DNA of 48,391 nt from an uncultured Lachnospiraceae bacterium (lineage in GTDB: Bacteria; Bacillota; Clostridia; Lachnospirales; Lachnospiraceae). A program made the position numbers and the translations under genes. Where the stretch lies: NCBI GenBank assembly GCA_946040795.1, contig CAMGCK010000007.1:1-48391 (forward strand), given 5' to 3'. Below, piece by piece: positions 34,349 through 42,426 of the stretch; the first letter of the stretch is position 1; the number at the start of each line of letters is the position of its first letter. The notes below the pieces were generated by a model. It saw only the letters and a program-made list of their open reading frames with translations. It searched no databases and had not been told where the DNA came from.

Positions 34349-34388
34349 TTAATTATTATCATCACTTCAAGCTCAGTATACACCAAAC

Positions 34389-34679
34389 TCATTCATAATC
34401 AAAAATACACTTCTTTTCCAGCAGATGACCGTACCCGTCCTTCCACTGATGATGCCACTCACAGCTGTCATACTCCGGCAGCGCTTCCGGCTCCATCTCA
34501 ATACAGATCATCAAATCATAGCGATTACTGCGGTCAATGCAGTTCTTGTGCAGCGTCACCTGATGAACGCCCGGGATTGCCGTGGTGTGATCGAACAACG
34601 CCTGAATCTCCGGCACAAGGGCTTCCTTCTGCTCTTTTGTGACTGCCTCTGTGTATTTCACAATAATACAATGCTTCAT
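34389..34679 (-). CDS. Dabb (stress-responsive alpha/beta barrel) protein
   Basis: A 96-residue single-domain protein of the Dabb family, small dimeric ferredoxin-like barrels. Seen: the N-terminal strand MKHCIIVKYTE, the middle LFDHTTAIPGVHQVTLHKN, the DLMICIEME strand and the C-terminal YDSCEWHHQWKDGYGHLL helix. The reaction is not fixed for the family; members include olivetolic-acid cyclase-like and stress proteins. The ATG at 34679 was chosen because the longer frame is a shadow of the hydrolase gene. It follows that gene by 32 bases and is followed by a strong terminator. Confidence 0.85.
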   Translation of the reverse strand: MKHCIIVKYTEAVTKEQKEALVPEIQALFDHTTAIPGVHQVTLHKNCIDRSNRYDLMICIEMEPEALPEYDSCEWHHQWKDGYGHLLEKKCIFDYE

Positions 34680-34711
34680 CTTATAACTCTCGTGTTTCTT
34701 CGACTGATTTC

Positions 34712-35710
34712 TTATAAGTATTTCTTCATCACACCGATCATACCTTCCGGATACTGCGCGTCGTAGAGCGTACCATCGTCGTAGATCAGATTGGCCTGAA
34801 TGCAGTTGTTGACACAGTGCTGGCCCTGCTGACGTCCGGGCGTGTTGCAAACGTCAATGATGCCGTGTGCGCCATCGCGGACAAAGCCCGGGAAGAAGGT
34901 CATCATATTCGGCATGGTGTAGTAGAGCTTTTCGTTCGGCTCGATGAAGAGGTCCCAGTTTACCAGCTCGTCAAAGCAGCCGTGGCAAACCATGACATCG
35001 GTACCGGCGGCTTCAATCTTACGGAGTTCCTGCTCAGCCGGGAGATATGCACCTGCCATAACAACAGCCAGCGCGAAGTCTTCCGGATGATTGATGACCA
35101 GGCGCCATGCCATGTAACCGCCTGCGGAGGTTCCAAAAAGGAATACCTTCTCTGTGTCGATGAGCGGATAGTCCTCTTCCACCTTGTGCATCAGTGCATA
35201 AAGGCTGGAAGAATAAATGCTGTCCGTGCCGAAGCGGACGAAATGGCGCTTGTCGTTCTCCATGAAGGGGCGCATCTTCTTCAGCTGCTCTTCGGTGTAG
35301 ATGCTGATGTCACCCTCGGCGTCAGAGGTCGGCCAGGAGTCGATCATGCCGTCGTCCGTCATCTTTTCATTGGCCAGTGGGCACACGATGTACATGCCGC
35401 CCAGCTTTTCCTGGTATTCCGGGGAAGCGTACATGGCCGCTGCCGCCCAGTCGATGGCCACACGGCCCTGGAAAGAGCCATTGGCACCGTGGAGCGCGAA
35501 CAGAAGCGGATATTTGCCAGCCTTCGGGAAGCCATGCTCCGTCGGGTCATATACGTAGTAGCGGATATCGCCCGCGCGCTCGCTGACAGCCGGGAAAAGC
35601 TTCTCTTCGAACTTGTCCAGCTGTGCGTTGGAATCATAGGTGTGGTCTTTACCGATGACATCGCCTGCGCTCATATATTTGGCCCAGGGGTATCTGGTTT
35701 CGTCTAACAT
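34712..35710 (-). CDS. Alpha/beta hydrolase (PHB depolymerase/esterase-like)
   Basis: A 332-residue alpha/beta hydrolase of the polyhydroxyalkanoate depolymerase/feruloyl esterase-like group. Seen: the oxyanion segment LLFALHGANG (about 69-78), nucleophile elbow GTSAGG with Ser195, a later Asp in CHGCFDELVNW and a His in DGAHGIIDV. No signal peptide, so it acts in the cytoplasm. AAGGAGG lies upstream of the ATG. It forms a two-gene unit with the Dabb protein; the substrate is probably an ester-linked carbohydrate or aromatic compound (inference). Confidence 0.82.
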   Translation of the reverse strand: MLDETRYPWAKYMSAGDVIGKDHTYDSNAQLDKFEEKLFPAVSERAGDIRYYVYDPTEHGFPKAGKYPLLFALHGANGSFQGRVAIDWAAAAMYASPEYQEKLGGMYIVCPLANEKMTDDGMIDSWPTSDAEGDISIYTEEQLKKMRPFMENDKRHFVRFGTDSIYSSSLYALMHKVEEDYPLIDTEKVFLFGTSAGGYMAWRLVINHPEDFALAVVMAGAYLPAEQELRKIEAAGTDVMVCHGCFDELVNWDLFIEPNEKLYYTMPNMMTFFPGFVRDGAHGIIDVCNTPGRQQGQHCVNNCIQANLIYDDGTLYDAQYPEGMIGVMKKYL

Positions 35711-35869
35711 GTTGTCCTCCTTAAAAGCAATACTTTATATTCTTATGATCGCGCCCTTATATCCGACCGGCGCGTTTATGCTTCTCTTATGCGTATCGTT
35801 TCAGCCCTGTGCATGATGGATGAACGCATGTATTTCAGATCAGTACGCATGAACTTGATTACTGATCAT

Positions 35870-36709
35870 TCAGATCAGTGCGCTATAAATGTCCCTCTTC
35901 GACACTCCGCGGTCCTTGGCCACCAGCTTCATAGCTTCTTTGCGGTCTATGCCCTTCTCCGTATAATATGCCATATGTTCTTCAATGGTCATCTCACTCC
36001 ACGCCGCCGCCTCTTCAGCTTTGATATCCTCGCGGCTCCGGCCCTCAATGACCAGGACAAACTCACCCTTGGGCTCATTTGCTTCGTAGTACAGAACCGC
36101 GTCCTTCAGCGTCGTGCGATGCACATTTTCATGCAGCTTGGTCAGTTCCTTGCAAAGCGCGATTCTGCGATCACCCAATACTTCGTACAGCTCCTGCAGC
36201 GTCTTTAAAAGGTGGTGCGGTGCTTCATAGAAGATGAGCGTGGCCGTGTCGTTCTTCACTTCCGCCAGAATCTCGCGGCGCTCCTTCTTTTCTGCCGGCA
36301 GGAAAGCCTCAAAGCGGAATCGGCGCGTGGGAAGTCCGGAAATGATCAACGCATTAACGCAGGCGCAGGCACCCGGAATGCTGGTCACCTGAATGCCGGC
36401 CTCGATGCACTTGGCCGCCAGGATCTCACCCGGGTCGGAAATGCCGGGGGTGCCGGCGTCCGTGATGCAGGCCACAGTCTTACCGTCCATGATCTGACGC
36501 ACCAGTTCATCCGCCTTGTCATAACGATTGAACTCGTGATACGCGGTCATCGGCGTATGAATATCAAAATGATTCAGCAATTTGATACTGTTTCTGGTAT
36601 CCTCTGCCGCGATCAGATCCACCGACTTCAGGATCTCCACGCCGCGCGGCGTCATGTCCTGCAGGTTGCCGATGGGGGTCGCGCACAGATAAAGCATGCC
36701 CTGACTCAT
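35870..36709 (-). CDS. rsmI: RsmI, 16S rRNA C1402 2'-O-methyltransferase
   Basis: A 279-residue SAM-dependent enzyme of the tetrapyrrole methylase fold that 2'-O-methylates C1402 in 16S rRNA. Seen: N-terminal LYLCATPIGNLQDMTPRG, IAAEDTRNS, the TDAGTPGISDPG block and the SGLPTRRF segment. It closes the gmk-holB-ricT-trmN6 group, the same order as around yaaT-yabB-yabC in Bacillus. AAGGAAGG lies upstream of the ATG. A perfect ACTGATC/GATCAGT dyad overlaps its stop codon but lacks a T-run. Confidence 0.96.
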   Translation of the reverse strand: MSQGMLYLCATPIGNLQDMTPRGVEILKSVDLIAAEDTRNSIKLLNHFDIHTPMTAYHEFNRYDKADELVRQIMDGKTVACITDAGTPGISDPGEILAAKCIEAGIQVTSIPGACACVNALIISGLPTRRFRFEAFLPAEKKERREILAEVKNDTATLIFYEAPHHLLKTLQELYEVLGDRRIALCKELTKLHENVHRTTLKDAVLYYEANEPKGEFVLVIEGRSREDIKAEEAAAWSEMTIEEHMAYYTEKGIDRKEAMKLVAKDRGVSKRDIYSALI

Positions 36710-36732
36710 GGTGTTCCTTCCTTATTATAATA

Positions 36733-36754
36733 CCTGCTGTATGTCTGCAGCAGG
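36733..36754 (-). promoter_or_regulatory. Hairpin just upstream of rsmI
   Basis: Perfect seven-pair stem CCTGCTG/CAGCAGG with an eight-base loop, about 11 bases before the rsmI ribosome site, in the 102-base gap after trmN6. An attenuating or processing hairpin is possible. Confidence 0.4.
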
Positions 36755-36811
36755 TTGTCGATATTTTTAATACCCCTTCAGGCAGTCGGTCTCAGCGTAT
36801 CATAAACCGGG

Positions 36812-37552
36812 TTAATGTCTTCCGTCTCCGTAGATCTCCGCGATCATGGGCGTGTACACGCCCGGCTTCTCATAAACCACCACCGGCGGGTCGATCTTCA
36901 GGATGTCCCGTCCGCCCTTCTTGCCGTAAACGAGGACCATCGTGGCGTCCTTATCCACGTACGGATGCACCATGCAGATGCGCGACGGCGCCAGCTTATA
37001 TTCCTTCATCTTCTGGAGGATCTCTGTGAGCCGCGACGGCCGATGGATCATGTAAAACCGTCCACCCGGATGCAGAAGGAGCGCACTCTCGCGAACTACA
37101 TCGTCCAGGCTGCACAGCACCTCATGCCGGGCGATGGCCTTGGCCTGATCCGGGTTCTTCAGCCCCGTATCGGCGGCCATGTACGGCGGGTTCGTGGTGA
37201 CCACATCGAATGTACTCTTGCCAAACAGTTTGGAGGCTACCTTAATGTCCCCCTGCACGATCCGGATGCGGGTTTCCGCCTCATTCAACTGCACAGAACG
37301 ACCGGCCATCTCTGCCATATCCTCCTGGATCTCCAGACCCACGTAGTTTCCATCCTCGTTCCGCGCGTCCAGAAGAAGCGGGACAATGCCATTGCCCGTT
37401 CCCAGGTCGATGGCCTTCTCCCCCCTCCGAATCTCCGCGAACCACGAAAGCAGCACCGCATCCACGCCAAAGCAGAACTTCTCCCGGTTCTGAATGATCC
37501 GATATCCTTTTCTTTCCAGATCATCGATCCGTTCATTTTCCCGAAGCTCCAT
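36812..37552 (-). CDS. tRNA1(Val) (adenine37-N6)-methyltransferase-like protein
   Basis: A 246-residue class I SAM methyltransferase of the TrmN6/YfiC (YabB) family. Seen: motif I DLGTGNGIVPLLL (about 46-58), GLEIQEDMAEMA, and the catalytic NPPYM (about 121-125), typical of N6-adenine methylation. Substrate by analogy is A37 of tRNA1(Val), but in Firmicutes this is inferred. It starts 10 bases after the ricT stop with GAGGAG upstream and lies in the conserved ricT-trmN6-rsmI order. Confidence 0.9.
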   Translation of the reverse strand: MELRENERIDDLERKGYRIIQNREKFCFGVDAVLLSWFAEIRRGEKAIDLGTGNGIVPLLLDARNEDGNYVGLEIQEDMAEMAGRSVQLNEAETRIRIVQGDIKVASKLFGKSTFDVVTTNPPYMAADTGLKNPDQAKAIARHEVLCSLDDVVRESALLLHPGGRFYMIHRPSRLTEILQKMKEYKLAPSRICMVHPYVDKDATMVLVYGKKGGRDILKIDPPVVVYEKPGVYTPMIAEIYGDGRH

Positions 37553-37562
37553 TGATCTCCTC

Positions 37563-39041
37563 TTATTCTGCAGTGGTTTCCGTTTTTACGTTTTCCTTAA
37601 TTTCAGGCTTTACGTTTTTCTTGATTTCAGATTTGACGCTTTCTTTAATTTCAGCATTTTCCGGCTTGGGATTTTCTCTGGCCTCCCCGTTCTCCGGATG
37701 TTCGTTGCGCTTATCACCGCTTCTGCGGCGGTCTCTGTTTTCACGCCACTCACGATTATCACGGCCCTCGCCGTAGTCGCGGCGGTCGCGATTTCCGCGA
37801 TTCTCATTATTCCGGCGCTCACCGTTTTCACGACCCTCACGATTCTCACGGCCTTCGCGATTCCCTCGGTTCTCATTGTTCCGGCGTTCGCCATTCTCTC
37901 GGCGCTCGCGATTCTCACGACCTTCACCGTTGTCGCGGCGGTCTCCATTGCGGCGGCCTTCGCTATTTTCACGACGGTCTCCATTGCGGCGACCCTCACC
38001 GTTCTCGCGGCGATCACCATGTTCGCGATGTCCTTCACCGTTCTCGCGGCTCTCACGATTTCCACGGCCCTCGCCGTTTTCTCCGTTCCGACGATTTCCG
38101 CGCTCATTCTTGCGATTCTCGCGCTTTTCTCCGCCCTCGGTATTTTCCGGCTTTTCTGTGCCATCGGCCGTCAGGATCTCCGCTTCAGCCTCATCAGCTT
38201 TATCATCCGCATCCTTTTTCTTGCGGCCCGGCGTAAATTTCAGTTCATCCACGCGATATTCGCGCAGTTCCTTTTCATCCTTGTCCTCCTGCAGTATGAC
38301 GGTTACCGTCTGAAGCAGAACGTTGGTCGACTTGACCGTACCAATGTAACCCTCCGGCGTTTTCACCGTGGCATTCACATTTGGAAGCTGCGCATTCAGA
38401 TACTCATAGGTTTCCGCCTCGTTCTTCAGACAGCACATCAGTCGGCCGCACACACCGGAGATCTTTGCAGAGTTCAGGGACAGATTCTGTTCCTTGGCCA
38501 TCTTAATGGAAACCGGTACAAAATCCGGCAGCCATGTTGCGCAGCAAAGCTCACGGCCGCAGACGCCGATGCCGCCAAGCAGCTTGGTCTCATCACGCAC
38601 GCCCACCTGGCGCAGCTCAATGCGGGTACGGAACACGCTTGCAAGGTCCTTGACCAGTTCGCGGAAGTCCACACGACCATCGGCGGTAAAGAAAAAGGTC
38701 AGCTTGGAGCGGTCAAACGCATACTCTGCGCGGATCAGTTTCATTTCCAGTTCATGGGCTGCCACTTTCTGCTTGCAGATGCGGATGGCATCGACCTCGT
38801 TTTTCTGATTCAGCGCAATCTGGTCGTCATCATCCTCCGTGGCAATACGGATCACCGGCTTCAGTTCAGCGGTAATTTTTTCATCCTCCACATCATGCGG
38901 CGGCATTACAACGGACGCGTACTCCGGCCCCTGCGCGGTCTCAACAATGACATGATCACCACGGCGGATGTCCAATCCGTTCGGATCAAAATAATAGATT
39001 TTACCCTGACGGCGGAAATTGACGCCGATAATAGTCTTCAT
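37563..39041 (-). CDS. ricT: RicT/YaaT (PSP1 domain) with long Arg/Glu/Asn/Gly tail
   Basis: A 492-residue homologue of RicT (YaaT), part of the RicAFT iron-sulphur complex that steers RNase Y and RNA processing, and in sporulators the phosphorelay. The PSP1 core is residues 1-270, with six cysteines at 161, 166, 167, 198, 203 and 204 (GVCGRELCC and GVCGRLMCC) that fit the known cluster ligands. From about 275 the protein continues with an acidic/Lys linker and then, at about 305-447, a repetitive tail of RENGE, RRNGDRRE and NNENRGNR units, ending in a Lys/Glu repeat (EIKE/EIKK). Normal RicT is near 275-300 residues. The tail is likely disordered and RNA-binding (inference). Confidence 0.92.
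   Translation of the reverse strand: MKTIIGVNFRRQGKIYYFDPNGLDIRRGDHVIVETAQGPEYASVVMPPHDVEDEKITAELKPVIRIATEDDDDQIALNQKNEVDAIRICKQKVAAHELEMKLIRAEYAFDRSKLTFFFTADGRVDFRELVKDLASVFRTRIELRQVGVRDETKLLGGIGVCGRELCCATWLPDFVPVSIKMAKEQNLSLNSAKISGVCGRLMCCLKNEAETYEYLNAQLPNVNATVKTPEGYIGTVKSTNVLLQTVTVILQEDKDEKELREYRVDELKFTPGRKKKDADDKADEAEAEILTADGTEKPENTEGGEKRENRKNERGNRRNGENGEGRGNRESRENGEGHREHGDRRENGEGRRNGDRRENSEGRRNGDRRDNGEGRENRERRENGERRNNENRGNREGRENREGRENGERRNNENRGNRDRRDYGEGRDNREWRENRDRRRSGDKRNEHPENGEARENPKPENAEIKESVKSEIKKNVKPEIKENVKTETTAE
37701..38129. repeat. Degenerate in-frame repeats encoding the RicT tail
   Basis: About 430 bases of short related units specify the Arg/Glu/Asn/Gly-rich tail of RicT. 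Two 12-residue units (GERRNNENRGNR) are identical at the protein level, about 69 bases apart. The region creates long open frames on the opposite strand that are not genes. Confidence 0.85.
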
Positions 39042-39058
39042 AGGAAAAGTTCTCCTTT

Positions 39059-39898
39059 CTATCTGCTGTTCTTCTTCACCTCATCACGCATGGTCATGAG
39101 AAGAAGCTGAACCGTAAGTTCAAAATTAACATTGGCATCCAGGCGGCGGCTCGCGCCGTCAATGGCAGTCAGCATGCGCTCAATACCTTCATAAGATGCC
39201 CGGTCCGCGATTTGTTTCACCGCGGTCACCTCCTCGCGATGGGCCAGAAGTTTCATATCTTTTGTTGCTTTATATAAAAGAACGTCGCGCAGCCACAGGC
39301 GGATCTCCCCCAGGGCGTCATCGGCGTGAACCTTCAGTTTTTCCAGGGTGGCAATGTCATCCAGCATCAGTTTGGTATCCATCGTCGGAATGGCACGAAT
39401 GATATCCCGCACAAGAGCGATCACCGCTGCCCGATCCTCATCCTCGTAAGCCTGCGTCTCCTCAGAGATCACTGCCAGTTTGACACAGCGGGACAGGATG
39501 GTGGGAAGGAAAGTCTCGGAATTTGCGGTAAGTAAAAGGATCACCACGTAAGCCGGCGGCTCCTCCAGCGTTTTCAATAGTGCGTTTTGGGCCTGGATGT
39601 TCATCTTTTCCGCTTCCGGGACGATGTACACCTTGTGCTCACTGTTGTACGGTTTAATGTGCACGCTCTGGTTGATGCATTTGCGAATATCGTCCACACT
39701 GATCAGATTGGGCTTTTCATGCTCCAGAAAAAGCACATCCGCCGCCGATACCTCCAACATTTTCACAAACGCTTCCGCTGCCCCCTTGAGCTGTGCCGCA
39801 TTTTCCCCATCAAAGATATAGGCGTGCGACACATGGCCGGAATCGGCAATTCGCTGCAGATTATTCAGTAAGTCGGTTCTTCCGGTATTTTCAGACAC
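39059..39898 (-). CDS. holB: DNA polymerase III delta' subunit-like protein, reduced form
   Basis: A 279-residue clamp-loader subunit. Seen: SHAYIFDGE at the start, EKPNLISVDDIRKCI, IVPEAEKMNIQAQNALLKTLEEPP and the sensor-like LPTILSRC, all typical of HolB in Clostridia. Two things are missing. The P-loop position reads GENAAQLKG, without GxxGxGK. The four-cysteine zinc module that should sit between the first helix and HEKPN is absent (a deletion of roughly 25-30 residues, explaining the short length). It starts at GTG (39898) with AGGAG ten bases upstream and overlaps the kinase-like gene by eight bases. Confidence 0.9.
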   Translation of the reverse strand: MSENTGRTDLLNNLQRIADSGHVSHAYIFDGENAAQLKGAAEAFVKMLEVSAADVLFLEHEKPNLISVDDIRKCINQSVHIKPYNSEHKVYIVPEAEKMNIQAQNALLKTLEEPPAYVVILLLTANSETFLPTILSRCVKLAVISEETQAYEDEDRAAVIALVRDIIRAIPTMDTKLMLDDIATLEKLKVHADDALGEIRLWLRDVLLYKATKDMKLLAHREEVTAVKQIADRASYEGIERMLTAIDGASRRLDANVNFELTVQLLLMTMRDEVKKNSR

Positions 39899-40493
39899 CT
39901 AAAATAAACTCCTTTACTGCCTGTACACATTCGTCAAAGTTGACGTTCTCAAAACCGTTTGTCAACGTGCCGTCCTCGTTCATCAGGCCGGCAGCTTTCA
40001 TGTTGTCGTCGCAGAAATCGGCCTCATCCGCCAGAAAACGGCGGCACATTTCCGCATACTTGGGGCCTGCGTGCTTGCGTTCGCGATTTAAAGCGCGCTG
40101 CAGGCGTTCACCGGTCTCCACGTAGATGTAGATCGGAACCACGCGGTCAGAGCCAAAGTAGTCGCGGACCTTCACGTAGGATTCGATGGTGCCCACGGCC
40201 GCGTAGTTGACATCGGCGGCGGCGGTACCATCGTCCACCATCATATATTTCCACGGGCCGTGCACGGTCTGGTAGCACCGGGACTCAATGACCTTGCCCG
40301 CCGCTTCAAACGCTTCGGTCTGCTCCATGGTAATGAAATGATACTCGCGGCCTTCCTGCTCACCGGCACGGATGGGGCGCGTGGTATACTGTATGATCTC
40401 GTGTAATTTCAATTCCTCATCCTTCAGAATGGCCTCCAGGATACTGTCCTTGCCGGTGGCACTCTTGCCGATGATATAAAAAATTCTGCCCAT
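39891..40493 (-). CDS. Guanylate kinase-like protein
   Basis: A 200-residue P-loop kinase of the guanylate kinase family. Seen: P-loop GKSATGKDS (about 9-17), TTRPIRAGEQEGREYHF (GMP-binding block, about 37-53) and a lid-like RKHAGPKYAEMCRRF segment. In Bacillus this position before holB holds thymidylate kinase; in many Clostridia a gmk-like gene lies here. It may act as GMP kinase or on another nucleotide. ATG overlaps the preceding stop (TAATG) with GAGGAAAG upstream, so it is coupled to both neighbours. Confidence 0.85.
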   Translation of the reverse strand: MGRIFYIIGKSATGKDSILEAILKDEELKLHEIIQYTTRPIRAGEQEGREYHFITMEQTEAFEAAGKVIESRCYQTVHGPWKYMMVDDGTAAADVNYAAVGTIESYVKVRDYFGSDRVVPIYIYVETGERLQRALNRERKHAGPKYAEMCRRFLADEADFCDDNMKAAGLMNEDGTLTNGFENVNFDECVQAVKEFILGV

Positions 40494-41143
40494 TAGAATT
40501 TCTTTCCTCTTTTGTGGTGCTTTTTGTAAAGAACGCCGCAGATGACCAGGCCGATTGCCAGGAACACCAGGATGCCGACGGCCGCTGCCAGGAACACGGA
40601 GTCCGGCAGGATATTGATAACCGGGTCGGTGGTCGGGTCAAAGAGCCAGTAGTCGTTGTCAAACAGCAGGCTGTGCATGAAGACAAAGGTCCAGTCCCAG
40701 TCGATGGCAAGTGCAGCACCGACGCTGCCGCCCACAACGAGGGCCATAATGATGGTGTTTCTCAGCCACTCCCAGGCCTTCAGCTTGTGGGCGGCGATGT
40801 AGCCGATGATCGTGAGGACCATCGTCACCCAGGAAGTGATCTGGATCGTCACAAAAATCCGCTTAACTTCTTCAAAATGAATGCGGCCGGTGATGGACAT
40901 GACGAAATCGCGGAATTCCAGCGACTTGGGACCCCAGGCCATGTTGTAGTCGATCAGGATGTCATAGTTTGTTTTGCAGACTTCATAGCTGTAACCGGAC
41001 ATGGCCGGGACATCCAGAATGCGGACCATCATGTAGTACAGCGGTTTTAAATAAAGGATCAGGGTGACAGACATCGTCACGATAAAAAGAAAGCAGATGA
41101 CCGTCATCAGTGTATTAAATACAATGTGTTTACTGTTGTTCAT
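40493..41143 (-). CDS. TIGR01906/DUF1461 membrane protein (Lit-like)
   Basis: A 216-residue integral membrane protein with about four helices (near residues 8-32, 99-118, 130-148 and 187-206). It resembles the TIGR01906/DUF1461 family, which includes Lit, the lipoprotein intramolecular transacylase that makes N-acyl monoacylglyceryl (lyso-form) lipoproteins. Seen: His89 in RIHFEEVKRIF and His157 in FMHSLLFDNDYWLFDP, at positions matching the histidines conserved in the family. The ATG at 41143 was preferred over the GTG at 41152 because AGGTGG lies at proper distance. First gene of the operon reading through to rsmI. Confidence 0.78.
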   Translation of the reverse strand: MNNSKHIVFNTLMTVICFLFIVTMSVTLILYLKPLYYMMVRILDVPAMSGYSYEVCKTNYDILIDYNMAWGPKSLEFRDFVMSITGRIHFEEVKRIFVTIQITSWVTMVLTIIGYIAAHKLKAWEWLRNTIIMALVVGGSVGAALAIDWDWTFVFMHSLLFDNDYWLFDPTTDPVINILPDSVFLAAAVGILVFLAIGLVICGVLYKKHHKRGKKF

Positions 41144-41188
41144 AAAATCCACCTGATATTTTAGGACATACGCCCACAGTTAAATCTT

Positions 41189-41217
41189 ATTATAGCACTT
41201 GTGCAAGGGGATAACAA
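41189..41217 (-). promoter_or_regulatory. Sigma-A promoter of the lit-gmk-holB-ricT-trmN6-rsmI operon
   Basis: Minus-strand TTGTTA and TATAAT at 17-base spacing, 45 bases before the Lit-like ATG. Confidence 0.8.
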
Positions 41218-41291
41218 GAGAAAAGAAATGAAGAGCCTGAATAGAAAGCGAGGAAAACCTTATAAATATGCATTATCGGGCGATGGGGATG

Positions 41292-41320
41292 AAAAAGCCC
41301 TGCGGTATATCCGCAGGGCT
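41292..41320 (-). terminator. Terminator after mnmA
   Basis: Perfect ten-pair stem AGCCCTGCGG/CCGCAGGGCT, five-base loop, then TTTTT on the minus strand. Ends the malic enzyme-dehydrogenase-mnmA unit. Confidence 0.95.
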
Positions 41321-41336
41321 GGGGGCTTGGGATTTT

Positions 41337-42419
41337 TTAGAATATTTCGCCGCCGGCGATGACTACGTCACCGTCGTAAAGTACCGCTGCCTGGCCCTTG
41401 GCGGGCTGGCGTACCGGCGTTAGTGTGTGGATGTGGATGCTGCCGTCCGGAAGGACTGTCACGTCTGCTTCTGTTTCCTTCTGGTGGTAACGGCTGCGGA
41501 CCATCGCCCGAAGCACGGTTCCCGCCACGGGTTTTTCCACGGCGATCCAGTTCATTTCACGCGCTTCAAAATCCTGCGTCATGAGCTCATTCTGATACCC
41601 CAACACAACACGGTTCGTTGCGATATCCTTCTCACAGACATAATAAGGCTCCGTCGATGCGATGCCCAGTCCGCGCCGCTGTCCAACCGTGTAGTGAATG
41701 ATGCCCTTGTGCGTGCCAAGAACCTTTCCGTTTTTATCAACGAATTCGCCCTCCGGATAGGTCTTTCCGGTGTACTTTTCAATGAACGCCGTGTAATCAC
41801 CGTCCGGCACAAAACAGATATCCTGACTCTCCGCCTTTTCAGCGTTTACAAACCCCAGCGCCTCTGCTTTTTCACGGATTTCCGGCTTGGTGAAGCCGCC
41901 CAGCGGGAGCACAGTATGCGCCAACTGATCCTGAGTCAGCGAATACAGCACATAACTCTGGTCTTTCTTTTCATCCACGCCTTTCTTGAGGAGCCATCGG
42001 CCTGTTTCCGGATCCTGCTCCACACGCGCGTAATGTCCGGTGACGATGGTATCGTACCCCAGCACCTTTGCACGTTCATACAACCGCTCAAATTTCAGAA
42101 AACGGTTACAGTCGATACACGGATTCGGCGTTGTTCCGTTTTCATAGGCACAGACAAAACGCCGTATAACTTTTTCTTCAAAATCCTCTTTAAAATTAAA
42201 AACCTGGAACGGCATGCCAAGCTGAAATGCCACGCTGCGGGCATCTTCGACATCGTCCAGTGAGCAGCAGGTCTTTCCGTTCTGCATGTCTGCATTGGCC
42301 ATCTCCTCATGAAGACGCATAGTGACGCCCATGCACTCATATCCCTGTTCACTCATAAGAGCGGCGGCTACAGAACTATCCACGCCGCCGCTCATCGCGA
42401 TCAATGCTTTTTTACTCAT
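41337..42419 (-). CDS. mnmA: MnmA, tRNA 2-thiouridylase
   Basis: A 360-residue enzyme that thiolates U34 of Lys, Glu and Gln tRNAs using a cysteine-derived persulphide. Seen: PP-loop SGGVDSS (10-16), catalytic Cys101 in NPCIDCN and the second cysteine Cys202 in SQDICFVPDG. The length is normal. It begins seven bases after the upstream dehydrogenase stop codon (AAAGG site inside the gap), so it is transcribed with metabolic genes rather than with a cysteine desulphurase, a slightly unusual neighbourhood. Confidence 0.97.
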   Translation of the reverse strand: MSKKALIAMSGGVDSSVAAALMSEQGYECMGVTMRLHEEMANADMQNGKTCCSLDDVEDARSVAFQLGMPFQVFNFKEDFEEKVIRRFVCAYENGTTPNPCIDCNRFLKFERLYERAKVLGYDTIVTGHYARVEQDPETGRWLLKKGVDEKKDQSYVLYSLTQDQLAHTVLPLGGFTKPEIREKAEALGFVNAEKAESQDICFVPDGDYTAFIEKYTGKTYPEGEFVDKNGKVLGTHKGIIHYTVGQRRGLGIASTEPYYVCEKDIATNRVVLGYQNELMTQDFEAREMNWIAVEKPVAGTVLRAMVRSRYHQKETEADVTVLPDGSIHIHTLTPVRQPAKGQAAVLYDGDVVIAGGEIF

Positions 42420-42426
42420 AAAACCT

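Larger units (their letters stand above)
34025..34388. other. 364-base intergenic region
   Basis: A/T-rich gap between the secreted protein gene and the Dabb gene. It holds, on the minus strand, the Dabb/hydrolase terminator (34309-34348), a strong promoter (34159-34187) and a four-codon leader frame (34083-34097). I see no further gene in it. Confidence 0.8.

Noticed and set aside
37494..39110. 538-residue plus-strand open frame opposite ricT
   Set aside because: It arises from the repetitive, biased codons of the RicT tail; low-complexity hydrophobic translation, no domain, fully antisense to a solid gene.
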